Positions 38,301 through 46,643 of a stretch of DNA of 64,000 nucleotides are shown piece after piece. This stretch comes from Chondrosia reniformis (taxonomy: Eukaryota > Porifera > Demospongiae > Chondrillida > Chondrillidae). Below the pieces are notes generated by a model, which had not been told where the DNA came from, ran no database searches, and saw only the letters and a program-made list of their open reading frames with translations. The position numbers were made by a program, and so were the translations under genes. The stretch lies in the NCBI GenBank assembly GCA_947172415.1, contig OX359195.1, positions 5,245,501 through 5,309,500 of the forward strand. The letters run 5' to 3'. Within the stretch, counting starts at the first letter, position 1, and the number at the start of each line of letters is the position of its first letter.

Positions 38301-38349
38301 ACTGAAGAGAAGAGAAGAGCTCCTTTGTGTCTTCCAATAACTGCGACAT
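10610..38349 (-). CDS. NCAPD3: Condensin-2 complex subunit D3 (CAP-D3)
   Basis: HEAT-repeat subunit of condensin II, which compacts mitotic chromosomes in the nucleus. I placed 36 exons totalling about 1430 codons (vertebrate protein about 1500). 5' to 3': 38349-38092, 37843-37746, 37297-37231, 36846-36766, 36248-36064, 35522-35389, 34878-34663, 34256-34145, 33918-33832, 32860-32706, 32253-32067, 31828-31665, 31216-31103, 31040-30860, 30389-30278, 29582-29496, 29222-29146, 17896-17864, 17675-17606, 17468-17410, 17170-17107, 16497-16269, 15692-15499, 15076-14972, 14387-14318, 14244-14160, 13931-13842, 13585-13488, 12974-12915, 12796-12712, 12601-12483, 11948-11761, 11602-11468, 11374-11305, 11234-11186, 10786-10610. 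Diagnostic blocks are [38 protein letters not shown] and [10 protein letters not shown]. The C-terminal tail is rich in TP motifs such as LTPPKLSP. The donor of exon 1 is uncertain, and boundaries may shift by a few bases. The gene is divergent from the sugar transporter and hosts four nested genes in the intron 29145-17897. Confidence 0.95.
17715..17815 (-). mobile_element. tRNA-derived SINE fragment
   Basis: On the minus strand this carries a pol III B-box-like GGGTTCAATTCCC and shares flanking text with the copy at 36583-36712, including a common CAACCAAACCTA start and a GAGAAGACAGCTTGAG-like block. It lies in an NCAPD3 intron. The shared non-tRNA body makes this a SINE rather than a tRNA gene. 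Confidence 0.6.
18676..19490. repeat. Dispersed direct repeat pair of about 85 bases
   Basis: The block 18676-18760 recurs at 19404-19490 with few changes; both contain AACCTGGTTCTAATGGGAGC followed by ACTTGGTGTGAACAA. A second, shorter pair links 18999-19030 with 21451-21487 (a shared TTTAATACACTATTTAGACAG). These lie in the large NCAPD3 intron beside the nested genes and may mark duplication steps of that cluster. Confidence 0.75.
20240..21349 (+). CDS. Secreted short-collagen protein, paralogue A
   Basis: A single-exon protein of about 369 residues. I start it at 20240 because similarity to paralogue B begins exactly at MILKRVT; the seven in-frame codons upstream are not conserved, and a 3' splice site (TATTAG) suggests a 5' noncoding exon. 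A hydrophobic signal segment ([12 protein letters not shown]) is followed by Gly-X-Y repeats at about residues 44-107, interrupted by a basic [12 protein letters not shown] stretch, then a helical linker and a C-terminal domain of about 200 residues starting [12 protein letters not shown]. That domain has conserved cysteines, [28 protein letters not shown] and YGWFHRR. The last cysteine, present in B, C and D, is replaced by Phe (VEIFRK). Likely extracellular matrix or secreted lectin-like role; function is not known to me. It is nested in the 11-kb NCAPD3 intron on the opposite strand. Confidence 0.85.
   Translation: MILKRVTAIPALIFPALLMIQATQGNKTCHYNPTGRIQLAVDVLGVPGPEGPPGPQGPTGERGDQGVQGPKGERGSPGPRRCRRKGMKGMKGSAGDPGPPGPPGAPGNITLEAVSRMIKEEITKCEIKIIQAEDRLAKLEHHIFPYETNFCNVSGKGTRVGYINMEEMTTCPGGMKFASNNITGQRACGINDDVGGCPVSIPFKANTSYTQVCGRVRGYQFGKTEGFYHKSIQGVDSTGIIFRFEDSNEPIWSYVAALSEVGVPDSQKCPRDRLNITNRLDVPSNVNDHFYCETGFEKYPEENSQKDDVFLGDPLWDGTGCISNSSHSCEAYGWFHRRVEPNDMSIRVEIFRKNSNQNIFIDLLDLWVL
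22345..22560. repeat. (ATGT)n microsatellite, about 215 bases
   Basis: An uninterrupted tetranucleotide run of about 53 units of GTAT/ATGT. It keeps three frames open, so spurious ORFs of repeated MYVC appear across it. It lies between nested paralogues A and B. A run this long is expected to be highly variable in length. Confidence 0.98.
23050..23145. repeat. Two-unit tandem duplication, 47 to 48 bases
   Basis: A block containing AAAAATGCTCTAACTCCTGA and GACAACTACAATCAATAC is present twice in a row. No coding potential is seen. The remaining intergenic sequence between paralogues A and B shows no other clear feature. Confidence 0.85.
23726..25006 (+). CDS. Secreted short-collagen protein, paralogue B
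   Basis: A single-exon protein of about 426 residues with the same plan as paralogue A: signal segment [20 protein letters not shown], a longer uninterrupted run of Gly-X-Y triplets (about residues 43-146, roughly 34 triplets), a short charged helix, and the C-terminal cysteine-rich domain starting [18 protein letters not shown]. Motifs are [43 protein letters not shown] and IQVRLCSN, the last carrying the tenth cysteine that A lacks. The signal and C-terminal domains of A and B are nearly identical at many positions, so they are a recent tandem pair. The collagen block of A looks like a shortened version of this one. Probably a trimer-forming secreted protein; its biological role is unknown to me. 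Confidence 0.88.
   Translation: MILKRVTVIPALIFPVLLMIQATLDNKTCLSNPTGKIQLAVDVLGVPGPEGPPGPQGPPGERGRQGMLGPKGEQGRSGERGPIGRPGLPGTQGPTGPLGPEGPEGIEGPPGTRGPRGTQGVQGPLGPKGSVGDPGLSGPPGPPGPPGDTTLDEEEFSKMTNYVTRQVVANFTGMVEEERRQCQMKINQVEDRLLTLIERFHSPYETNFCNVGGKGTRVGYINMEERTTCPSGMKFASNNITGQRACGINDYIGECPISMTFQVNKNYTHVCGRMRGYQYGRTQGFAYSSSRSSAGAYIDGVSITRGSSYDHLWTYAVGLDELHPIDRAKCPRDRSDSTDRSFVPSFVGEHFYCETGFINFESGFSWEPLWDGAGCISDSSHSCEAYGWFHRHVNQTQDYIQVRLCSNRPQRRYKSVYIDLLEIWVR
25310..25580. repeat. Dispersed repeat family R1, near-complete copy
   Basis: This is the reference copy of a family I call R1. It contains AGGATCACTGATGAAGGGTG, then GACCCAGTGGAGAAGAAG, a purine-rich GAAAAGA stretch, TCCAAAGCTCTCTTCAGG, and ends near GCATAGCATGTAGGAAAATG. 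Copies occur at 29921-30165, 31333-31500, 61297-61620, 62847-63085 and 63311-63472, with inverted relics at 38041-38085 and 39806-39890. Confidence 0.85.
26056..27366 (-). CDS. Secreted acidic paralogue C (no collagen repeats)
   Basis: A single-exon protein of 436 residues starting at 27366 with a signal peptide ([16 protein letters not shown]). Residues of about 30-210 have no Gly-X-Y repeats; instead there is an Asp/Glu-rich, low-complexity linker (for example [18 protein letters not shown]). The C-terminal domain of about 215 residues begins at SGYPNLCNI and is the same as in A, B and [64 protein letters not shown]. It is closest to D (shared [19 protein letters not shown]). It is divergent from D with about 600 bases between start codons. 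The acidic linker could bind calcium or mineral, which is inference only. Confidence 0.87.
   Translation of the reverse strand: MFLPEKQFLLIYLVTGFLMFLSKGKSEDCSSSPTINIEVSIFEDEATVEGDFTFDEKPEKSTEDSKSFNDNASVHLAPEQLDLIVQRVSDIVMKKVLKLFQSYKTSIPLENIDVLANQAFNILTANASDFDSGPKMDSFEDPISVKHSKEADEDIDEEVVIEIEDEADGEQVDDSFEGDEVEYDHFENDEDDISNAPETDISPLHHNDSRVASGYPNLCNITSTNWTRIVFIDVYQDGAICPIGLQEVYDKDSGMLAYGRTVDIGCSSVKFKVKKNYTQVCGRARGYQFGAMEAFQYSPNKTIDEAYVDGLSITHGKPRKHLWTFAVGLDERYENRHSLCPMDQTGQKLTFRVPDFVGLNYYCETGFLDFGGTIMWKDPLWDGEECILPSSRSCKRHGWFHRVVDPTDDYIEVRWCSFQERKNEDVLTDLVEVWVL
27964..29070 (+). CDS. Secreted short-collagen protein, paralogue D
   Basis: A single-exon protein of 368 residues. I chose the ATG at 27964 because it opens directly onto a signal peptide ([20 protein letters not shown]); an ATG 57 bases upstream is in frame, but its codons do not look like a signal. 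After a Thr-rich stretch there is a short block of about ten Gly-X-Y triplets ([16 protein letters not shown] onward), a predicted helical linker of about 50 residues, and the cysteine-rich C-terminal domain from [14 protein letters not shown] to the end. Motifs are [58 protein letters not shown] and IEVRLCGS. It is the last of the four nested genes and ends about 75 bases before the next NCAPD3 exon on the other strand. Confidence 0.88.
   Translation: MKSMMTTALLLLVACVFLQLSWAEEKCSETTKKPITIKISVYTGRKSNRTTLHTSTDTPGNSSRPGEKGDQGEKGERGPKGQTGPRGPKGEPGMQAPTKNLPERILNEVSNKIMQDVRELLVDELKEIRAVVHNVTLSQLESGYPNLCNIRDSRWKQIVHLNMSSYRSRCPAELREVKNKATGQRACGRTAEYGCSSLLYNPGQEYTDVCARVRGYQYGQTEGFKPSGGRNIDEAYLDGISITYGLPRHHIWSLVAGYNEVYNDLYRCPEDRTDPQDMRRIPTFVMKNYYCEAGITDGYPEREVVWDNPLWDGKGCVLETAHSCERSGWFYRKLPPTQKNIEVRLCGSTVTMLRDTLLDWLEIWVLNT
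29921..30165. repeat. R1 dispersed repeat copy
   Basis: Closely matches 25310-25580, from the AAGGATTCACAGAAGA start to the TAGGAAAATGG end, with a shorter purine-rich middle. It is in an NCAPD3 intron. Confidence 0.85.
30637..30816. repeat. 45-base tandem repeat, four units
   Basis: Units start at 30637, 30682, 30727 and 30772 with CCAATTCATTATGGAC; units two to four are identical. The array begins in the intron just after the donor of the NCAPD3 exon ending at 30860. The 45-base period leaves frames open on both strands, which produces misleading repeat ORFs. Confidence 0.97.
31333..31500. repeat. R1 dispersed repeat copy, shorter
   Basis: Shares GGTCACTGATGAAGGGT, CCCAGTGGAGAAGAAG and the TCCAAAGCTCTC and CTATAGGC blocks with the reference copy, but lacks the GCATAGCATG end. 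It lies in an NCAPD3 intron. Confidence 0.75.
35658..35822. mobile_element. Palindromic MITE with 9-base target duplication
   Basis: The left end TAGTCTCGCGTAGCC and right end GGCTACGCAAGACTA are inverted repeats that continue inward (ACCGCTATTTCGCC against GGCGAAATAGCGGT). Immediately outside, AGGGCAGGC occurs on both sides, a 9-base target-site duplication. Length is 165 bases and there is no ORF. A 9-base duplication would suit a Mutator-like source, but I cannot identify the transposase. It sits in an NCAPD3 intron. Confidence 0.88.
36583..36712 (-). mobile_element. tRNA-derived SINE
   Basis: On the minus strand the segment reads like a tRNA head, TTAGCTCAAAAGGTAGAGC (A box) followed by GGTTCAAATCCC (B box), but the anticodon-to-variable-loop region is too short for a tRNA. 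The downstream body matches the copy at 17715-17815. I therefore call a SINE with a degraded tRNA head. Confidence 0.7.
38041..38085. repeat. Inverted R1 relic beside NCAPD3 exon 1
   Basis: The segment holding AAAGGCCTATAGAGAACTAA and an AGATCTTTGGAT-like block is a diverged reverse complement of the R1 3' half. It abuts the likely donor of NCAPD3 exon 1, which may explain the unclear exon end there. Confidence 0.5.
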
Positions 38350-38447
38350 CCTTGCTAAATATAATTTCAGCCGCCAATTTGCTGGCTACCTAAATCTATG
38401 GCACGTGAGCATCACACGACTCCTCATCCGTATACGTATAGATCTAG
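38350..38447. promoter_or_regulatory. Bidirectional promoter, NCAPD3 and sugar transporter
   Basis: Only 98 bases separate the two divergent start codons, so both 5' UTRs and core promoters must lie here or overlap the first exons. It contains a CCAAT-like GCCGCCAATTTGC near 38370 and an E-box CACGTG near 38402. No TATA box is obvious. Motif function is inference. Confidence 0.7.
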
Positions 38448-41126
38448 ATGGGCGATCAAGTTAGATACGCTAGTCTATTGAATGAATCAACTAATGAAGA
38501 TGACGTCGCCATCGACAGTGATGATTACCCCCTTGTGGTACCAGATGCTTCGGAAGACGCATCACCTCCGATCGACAAAGGATGCGGAGATAAAATCCGT
38601 CACATATTAAAGGGCCCGGAAAGGCTTTGGTCGGTCTTATACGCCTCCGTTGTAGCCTCTTTGGGTTCTGTGATCTTCGGATACGCTTTTGGCTTTCCAT
38701 CTCCAGCTATTCTGCAGCTTGCAAACTCTAATTTTATTAGAAATGTGTCACATGCTGATTTTCAAGAAAACAGCAAAGTAGATATATTTGCAGTAAGGTT
38801 TTCATGATTGTATTTAGCTCGATGTATTCATTAACTTACCCTTGGGCTTCCATACGAGTAAAATAAAAAATATTTACAAAAATGATGTTAGAGGTAGAAA
38901 TGGCAGTGTTCACCGGTGACTAGTACATTAGTCTCGCGTAGCCGATACCGCTATTTCGCTTCAATATTTTCTTGAAGACGTCACACGGCAGTTATCCGAA
39001 TGTGACAGTGAAGTGAATGTCCTCAGTCTCAGTAATTGTTTATAATCTCATAATCACCTTTCAAGCTCTATATCTCACACCATATATTTTCTTGCTAAAC
39101 TGATGTACCAAATCTGAACTTACTACTTGTGTATGTGACTGCATGGCTGGATAGTGTGGTATGGTAGCCATAAGTGAGAATGACTTATGTATGCCCAGGT
39201 ATAGTTCTTTGCCCACAAATGGTTGTCAATTTACAGGTATAAAACAATGCTAAAAAATAAGGATTATTATTAGGATTTCCACATCAAACTGATCTTTTGG
39301 ATGGTTCATTATTTCGACTCTTTGAGCATCAAAAGATAAACTAGTATCCAAAAGATAATATAATACTGCTGTGTAGATTAAAGTATACATATTAGCTGAT
39401 TTTTTATGACCTGTGCACCTTCAGGGTTTGTCTTCTGCTGGAGCTGTTGCTGGTGGGCTTGTGTTTGGCATTGTTTCTGATCTGACAGGAAGAAAGTTGA
39501 GTATGATAATCACCTGGATAGTATTCCTTGTCGGATGGACCTTGATTGCTTTATCAAGACTGGCACAAGGAGCAGCTTTCTTTTCAGTGATTTATATTGG
39601 TATGTTCCTTGTTGGATGTGGCTATGGGAGCGCTAACATCGTTGTACCGGTAAGTGTTAAACCACATTCAACCAGGAACCTGCATATTTATAGGCCTTAG
39701 TTGTCTTGTTTTTATTATATACTTTGTACAGGCTTTAGTGTAATTAACTAGTTCATTTAAATGCCTCTCTACATACTCCCAGATTTTGCTGTCTTTTCAA
39801 CAGTAAAAGGCCTGTATTTTACTTAATAACATAGCAAGAGCTTTGGATGAGGATACAAGATCGAGTCGTCTCTTTACTCTAGCTGGGCCAATGTAATATG
39901 TAATATAAGGAGGTTCAATTATATTCACATGTATGTATTTCCTCTTTGTGTATATTTAGATGTTCATATCAGAAATTTCACCACCAAATCTGCGAGGATT
40001 TCTTGGTAACCTTCCAGAATTAGGTCTTGACATCGGATTATGTCTAGTTTATGCATTGGCTGCTATTCCATATGAAAGTGACTCCTATGACACCCTTTCC
40101 TACTACTATTTAGCTGCTATAGCATTTAGTATGGTATTGGCAAGTCTGTTCCTCCTAATTCCAGTGAAAGAAAGCCCACACTGGCTTATACACAAAGGTC
40201 GTGAAGTTGCTGCTAAAAAATCCTTAAAATGGCTTCGTGGCTCTAAAGTTTGCATTGAGAGTGAATTCAAGAAGCTGCTGGATGAATTAGTTGAAAATAA
40301 GGAGCACAGTTTGAAAGAGACTTTAAAAATGATACCAAAGCCCACTGTGTGGAAACCCTTGATTTTGTTACTGGTTATTTTAAGTTTGCAGCAGTTAGTA
40401 GGGATTACAGCTGTTGACTACTTTGGAGCTCCAATATTCAAAACAGCTGGAGTTCAAAATCCAAATGAAGCTGCTGCCTTTACAATTGGCTTATTTCAAC
40501 TAGTAGGTATTATATTTTGTCTAATTCTTGCCGACTGTTGTGGTAGAAAAAGGCTACTACTTGCTAGTTCATTTGGCCTGACCCTGTCCACATTTGGAAT
40601 GGGAGTGTTTTTCATATTCTATTTAATGCACAACTGTGAAAGCAGTGCAGAAGGGGAGCATAAAAATGTTACTCACTTTACCGGAAGTGTTATGAATGTG
40701 ACTGCACCTTTGGATGTCATATGTGGAAGCGGGTTTAGCTGGTTGGCTATTGTAAGTATATCTCTGTATTCCTTTTCCTTTGAACTGGGATGGGGAGGTA
40801 TTCCCAGGCTGCTGGCAGCTGAGTACTTTCCTATTTCTGTACGTGGAAAGTGCATGGGCATTGCCTTCTTTGCTAATTGGTCATTTGGACTGATAATTTC
40901 TTTCTCCTTTAATTCATACCAAGCAGCTGTCATGCCTTACGGCGTGTTCTGGACTTTTGCTGGATTTTCTTTACTTTCTTTCTTCTTTGTTTTAATCTTT
41001 ATACCTGAAACTAAGGGAAAGACATTGCATGAAATTGAAGAAAACTTCACCCAAGGAACCTTGTGTCTCAAGTGCCACCAACATAAAACTCAGGATATAA
41101 CAGCATCTAACAATGTAGACATGTAA
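38448..41126 (+). CDS. MFS sugar transporter, SLC2/GLUT type
   Basis: Three exons, 38448-38792, 39425-39649 and 39960-41126, join in phase 0 to 578 residues, a usual length for a 12-helix facilitative sugar transporter with a long, acidic cytosolic N terminus (about residues 1-65). Family signatures are FGYAFGFPSPAI in helix 1, SDLTGRKLS (the G-R-K loop), PPNLRGFLGN, KESPHWLIHKGR, QQLVGITAVDYFG in helix 7, LADCCGRKRLL, FPISVRGKCMG and the C-terminal PETKGKTLHEIE. A long, N-glycosylatable loop (NVTHFTGSVMNVT) lies before the last helices, as in class III GLUTs and the insect trehalose transporter Tret1. The substrate cannot be read from sequence. It is divergent from NCAPD3; intron 1 carries a half MITE and intron 2 an inverted R1 relic. 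Confidence 0.93.
38933..38990. mobile_element. Half copy of the 35658 MITE
   Basis: Starts TTAGTCTCGCGTAGCC and continues into ACCGCTATTTCGC as in the MITE at 35658-35822, but the matching right end is missing. It is in intron 1 of the sugar transporter gene. Confidence 0.75.
39806..39890. repeat. Inverted R1 relic
   Basis: Contains AGAGCTTTGGATGAGGATAC, the reverse complement of the GTATC..TCCAAAGCTCT block of R1, followed by a diverged CTCTTTACTCTAGCTGGGCC. It lies in intron 2 of the transporter gene. Confidence 0.6.
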
Positions 41127-41183
41127 TTGCTAACTGGGTAACTGTCTATATATTTGTAATCTTTATATATTGTGTTCATATTT

Positions 41184-42090
41184 GGGGCGCCGCAGGCGCC
41201 CCTATATTGTTTTCAGAAATTATGTTAACGTATGGCTTCCTGTTCGTAGTCTTGTATATATGTTCCGCGCTTTCTGTGGATTGGCGCAATCTATAGAATG
41301 CGCAACGCAATTTAGGAATTCCTACAATGCGTGCCAATCTATAGATTGTTGCGCATTCTATAGAAAGTGCACGTTCGATTCTATAGGAAGAGTCTCTCTT
41401 TGTGCATACCTTTCGCTATTAGCACACCAATCTAGCGTTTTCTATATATAGAATCGAACGTGCTACTCTTTCTATAGAATCGAAAGTATACTCTTTCTAT
41501 AGAATCGAACATGCATGTCCTTTCTGTAGAATCGAACGTATACTCTTTCTATAGAATCGAAAGTATACTCTTTCTATAGAATCGAACGTATACTAATTTC
41601 TATAGAATCGAACGTATACTCTTTCTATAGAATCGAAAGTATACTAATTTCTATAGAATCGAACGTGCACTTTCTGTAGAATGCGCAACAATCTATAGAT
41701 TGGCACGCATTGTAGGAATTCCTAGATTGCGTTGCGCATTCTATAGATTGCGCAAATCCATAGAAAGCGCGGAACATATATATATATATATATATCTGTC
41801 AAAAAATGGCGGACGTTCGGATAACTTTCGTTTTCTAGCTTAAAATTAGCTTTCTCTTCCTTAGCGTAGAACAGTGAACGAACGAAATGGACTTAAAAAC
41901 CACCCTTACTAATACTATGTAACGTAAAGCTTGCGCAAAAACGTTTTCTACGAGATATGGCCTTGAAAAATTGACGGCCAACAAGAGTCGATCGGAAATC
42001 GGTTAACCGGATATCTATGAGAAGCAGCCAAGTAGTTCGAGTTTACTTAGGGGCGCCTGGCGCCCCACGAGTTTTTTAAACTCGAACTCC
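41184..42090. mobile_element. Large foldback element with internal minisatellite
   Basis: Two arms of about 130 bases, 41254-41386 and 41651-41782, are reverse complements with few mismatches (for example AGGAATTCCTACAATGCGTG against CACGCATTGTAGGAATTCCT). The loop holds about nine units of about 25 bases, each around a TTCTATAGAATCGAA core that is itself palindromic. The left edge is GGGGCGCCGCAGGCGCCCC (41184-41202) and the right edge GGGGCGCCTGGCGCCCC (42050-42066), the latter inside a hairpin (AGTTCGAGTTTA with TAAACTCGAACT). No ORF of note. Exact termini and any target duplication are not clear. Confidence 0.75.
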
Positions 42091-42388
42091 TTGTTTTATT
42101 TAGTTTTGCAATAATTGAAAAATTTCAGAATCTGGACACTTTAAGAAAGCATATTATAGAATTCACCTCTGTTATATATGCAATGCTTACGTATCTTGCA
42201 CAGCAAAAAATATAGTAGTTTACATTAGTTCACAATGTTATGAAAACTAAAGGTTTACGTATTGGTTTGTTTACGTACATTGCCAAGCCTTTACGTAAGT
42301 TAACACAGCGTTTACAGAGGTTTACAGCGTTGCTTAAACTGTGAAATTATTTGGAATGCTTTATCAGGGAGTACGATAGTACTCTATA

Positions 42389-42960
42389 GTAGGGATGGCC
42401 AGGAAAAAAAAATGGCCGCCCTATGTAATGTATGGTGTCACGTGCACGGTAAAATCGACTGTAGCACTCGTCGTGAAGGAGCGCTCGAATTGTAATTGAA
42501 TTATAAACAAAAATATAACTTACCCAAAGTTCAGAGATAACCATTAAATAAGCGGAAGACCAGCAGCGAACAAAAAAAATAAAAGCCGCCATCTTGAAAA
42601 ATTCCTCACTTTCTCGGTATTATTATTATTATTCTTTCTTTTCTCGAGCTACCGCTCGTGTCGAAGGAAATACCCTATTCGTTTGATAGAAATCGTACCA
42701 AATCGAACCTGAACTAGGGAATAGGCTACACTAGGTTTGAAAGCGTTCAGACAATGACCATGTGATAAGGCATACTGAAATTTAGGGGATTTAACCATAA
42801 ACATCACTTCTATGTTTGGACGCACCATCCCTTCTTCAGCTATCATAATCCTGGTGCGCCCAAACATAGAAGTGATGTTTATGGTTAAGTCACTTAAATT
42901 TCAGTATGCCTCATCACATGGTCACTGTCTTGTTTCGCTACTTTTTCCAGATGTGTTTGA
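42389..42960. mobile_element. MITE-like element with 78-base hairpin
   Basis: The left start TAGGGATGGCCAGG resembles the element at 4170. The right part is a long hairpin: arm 42750-42827 pairs with 42852-42929, around CATAAACATCACTTCTATG and its complement, with a loop of about 24 bases. A diverged copy of this hairpin side is in the 4170-4870 element. No transposase ORF. Confidence 0.65.
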
Positions 42961-43374
42961 TAACTATGAATAATATTAGTTGTCGAATCCCGTTTCTAAT
43001 GATATTCATACTCCAGTAAAATGGATTCCGAGCTATTTGTACAAGATGTGCCACGCAATGAGAACAGCGTTGAGTTGAGCTATGGCGAGTTCGACATTTT
43101 ATAAAACCTTTCTATCACAGTGTTATTATTAATTTAACGGTAAACAGGTACAGCCTGAAGCAGACTCCCCATGTCCTAAGCTAAATTTATTTTTCGGTTA
43201 TTAGATCGGTACAGCCCGAAGCAGGCTGCACACTTCTACACAGTCATTTTAATTTTAAATGTTTCATTGGACATGCCTGCATATAACAAAACATGCAGTA
43301 TTAGCTGATAGGCACCACCTGAAAGAGGTTCCACCCAACTAGAGTATACATATTTTTTGTATTGTTACTTACAG

Positions 43375-44619
43375 AATGACATGTCCATGCAATCTGAAGC
43401 AGGATCCCAACATCAATTACATATATGGGGGCCAAGAGTTGAATCAAACATTAGCCATATCAAGACCAAATTAAAGGTATAATACTTTTTGTAGAGGTTG
43501 GTGTATGGTACTCTAAATGAATTTTACTAATATATAACAATGCTCTTCAAAATATATGTATAAGTAATGAATGTACCATAAATCCAGCCCAATCTATTGT
43601 TGAGGAGTGCGAAGCTAAAGTTGATAAATAATTAAGAGGCATTTCTTAGACTTTTCTCAAATTGTTGGCCATTGTTAACATTTGATTTCTACTCTCAATC
43701 CCCCATGTGCTAGTAATGGCTTAAGTTTAGTAATTTTACAGACACCGCTTTAGGAAGAGACCTTAAAGTTTGTAATTTTGTTAATATCATCAATTTTAAC
43801 TTCTAAAAATATTTCTAGCAATCGGAAGTTGACAGCAAACACAGAAAGCTAGATTATTACTAACCAAAATGAACTAGCCTACCACAAAAGTTGCCAAAAA
43901 AGATTAAGTTAAATACCACTTACCTATCCAATGAATATCATGACTAGCACAACTTTTCAAGTTCCAATAGTCAGTGAGGTTTTGACATTATGCGCGAAAG
44001 ACCGCCAGTTTCTCTCCCAGTTTATTCTGGTGCTGCTGTGTCATTGTGGTCAGCCAATGAATAACGATAACAGTTAAAATTTGGAGGGAACTCTCTTTAT
44101 TAGGTTATACACCCATAAATTAGCTTGCAAGAAGAATGACTACAAGCAGCGGACACCACTAAAGGCTTCCAAGTCCTAACTTCCAGGTACATTAGTAGTA
44201 TAATGAATCAATTTACTGTTGTTTTATTGTTGTTGATTCAGGCAATGGATTCAGCAATTTTACAGCAATTAGAAAGAGCTGCACTCATGATTAAAGTAAG
44301 CTGATTGCTGAATCTACACTAAACCCTTTATTAAGATAGATTTCATTCTGCAGAACTATAGATGAACGAATCTGGATGTCATAAAATTGAGTCTAAAGTA
44401 CGTAGGTTACTTATCAATTGTAAGCCTTATACACAGACATATGTCAAGTTGCTTCTCTCAATTCAAGTAGCCAGCCAATAAGAGCAAAACTCTCACAAAA
44501 GTCTGTTATTTATGAATTTGTATGTTTTGAATAATACCATAGGTAATAAGTTTTGTATTTGCATACTCTGTTACGTTTCTCTATTTATCATGCAGTTTGA
44601 TGATGAAGATGTACAGTAA
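43375..44619 (+). CDS. Possible small gene, 3' exons (copy 1)
   Basis: Three short exons with GT-AG borders, 43375-43476, 44242-44295 and 44596-44619, join in phase 0 and end in a stop, giving a 59-residue C terminus (…MQSEAGSQHQ…, AMDSAILQQLERAALMIK, FDDEDVQ). An AATAAA follows at 44681. The first of these exons resembles the hairpin-repeat unit peptide (VQPETGSPHSHSQ), so upstream exons may lie in the repeat; an ATG at 43020 opens a 27-codon ORF that may or may not belong. No family recognised. The same three exons are kept in copy 2. This is exon logic without homology, so it stays tentative. Confidence 0.35.
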
Positions 44620-45141
44620 AGAACCAAGTGATGAAGAATTCAGAACTATGAACTGTAACTTTTATTATTTTTGTAATCTTAATAAAGAATTATTATTATA
44701 GAATTACTTCCAGTGAATTTTATATGAAAGGCGTATTCACAGTTAGTTCAAAAAATGTAATTCATAGCTTACTTAACAACTACAAATTGGGTTGAAGGCA
44801 TTAGTGTATTCATTGCCAATTTTTAAATTTACTCATAGGTCACAGTGATGTTGTAAACAGATGAATTCACAACCTTTAGCATAGTTGCAAATTAGCCATT
44901 TACAGATTGTGTAAACTATTTGTACTCAAACCCAAACAACCAGTTTACAATGTTGCAAACTACTCTATTTATTGCCTTGTTGTAGTATATATTATATATG
45001 CCTTAATTGTCAAACTATATAACACTTCTGTACTGTTCTAGATCTTCTATTGATGTTGTAACATAGATATACACCCGTTTATATAATATCATATATAGCT
45101 ACTAAATACATTATTATACAAATTCCTCCTATACATCTCTA

Positions 45142-46060
45142 TATTCAATATTCAATATTCAATATAATTTTTAAGTGTACCATGTGCATTGCACACTAGG
45201 GCAAAAGTATGCCCCATGCAACACTATAAAGAAAGCAAAAGTTAAAAAAAGTTATAAAAGAACACTGCATGTTGCACAACAAACACATTAATAAATCCAT
45301 TCAATACCAGATGACAGGTACTTATGTCTGGCATTGGAACCTCTTGATCCACATCTTCTCTATCATTCTTGCTACTCCTTCCTCTTTTGCTGCCACTTGC
45401 AGTATGGATGTAGTCTTCTGAATGTCTTCCTGCTGCTCCACCTCCACCCCTAATCTCTGTAATAACAAGAAGAGATCCCTTCGTTCCTCTTTACACAGCT
45501 CACACTTTCGAATGAAGTGTTCTACATCTTCAATCCCTGGTACCGAACATACAGGGTGTGTTCTTTCTTCTCTGGGTAGACCACTCCATCTTCTCTTCCT
45601 TCAGCTCAGCTGTACCTCCCCTAAGCTTGGTCAGCATCCTTCTCAGCCTCTCGTTCCCTACATCCACACATCTATGGCTCATATCTCCCTTTGAAATCTC
45701 CCTCAACACTTTCAGTTTTGGTTTCTTCTCCAGGTCAGCCTCCCATCTGGCCTTCACCGCCCTCCAGACACTACAATCCATCATCTGCCCCTCTCCGCTT
45801 CAGACATATTCTCCAACTCCATCCCTACTACATTTCCCCATCCCAGTTCCTTTAGAGTCTTCCTCAGGGCAGCTAACCATTTGATTTTACTTCCCTTCTC
45901 CAGAACTTCCTTAGCAATAGACTTGATGAGTCTCTCTGGCTTCATCTGTAGCACCTGTAACCAGAAGCCCATGCATCTTTTCTTAGCTGCCCAAACCACG
46001 GTAGCAAATCCATCTCCATCTCCAAAGATGTTCTAGGATGCAGTCTGTTGCATGTGCTAC
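45142..46060 (-). mobile_element. LINE 3' relic (copy 1)
   Basis: Read on the minus strand, frames broken by indels encode the C-terminal part of a LINE ORF2: WAAKKRCMGFWLQVLQMK, SVWRAVKARWEADLEKKPK, a damaged zinc-knuckle segment and RLGVEVEQQEDIQKT, then a stop. The 3' UTR at 45175-45240 resembles 3751-3850, and the 3' end is a run of ATATTGA repeats at 45142-45172. Reverse transcriptase proper is absent, so it is a 5'-truncated dead copy. Confidence 0.75.
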
Positions 46061-46643
46061 AAATTACTATTACACACAGCTGAGTGAGTACAAAGTACAA
46101 TAATATAATTTCAGAGGAATGGTTGGGCTTTATGTTGCTCAATAATACCTCTGGATTACACACATATATATACGTGTACTTTGGCCCTCCCTGGCCCCTA
46201 TCTGCTGAGTAAACAGATTCTATGCGGATGGAATGGGCTCGGGGTGTTGTTACCTTATAAGGCACGTGATGCTTGAGACTGATAACTGCATGATAACACT
46301 GTAAAAAACTGTCAATGGTTTGATGATCGACAATAATATCATCATCTTCAGTCTATACTAAGGTGTGAAAAGGTAATTGGAAGGCCATGTGTTTAGCCTT
46401 ATATGATCTGTAGAAACTACTACTCCATATGCATAAGTTGAGAATTTTAGTGTGGCTAAAGTCGTGTAGCTGATTGTGATTATTTTGGGAGTCATTTGCT
46501 TCTGTTCGTAACTTAAATTCCACAGTGTAGTACTTGATTGTAATTAAACTAATAAATAAAATAAATAAATTATAAAAGTCAAATTTATATATATAGTCAC
46601 TAATCTTGATTTTAGACTAAGTCTAATTTTAATGCAGTATTGT

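Noticed and set aside
45422-45884. Plus-strand ORFs of 90 and 108 codons
   Set aside because: Antisense of the LINE relic; the minus frames carry the recognisable zinc-knuckle segment.
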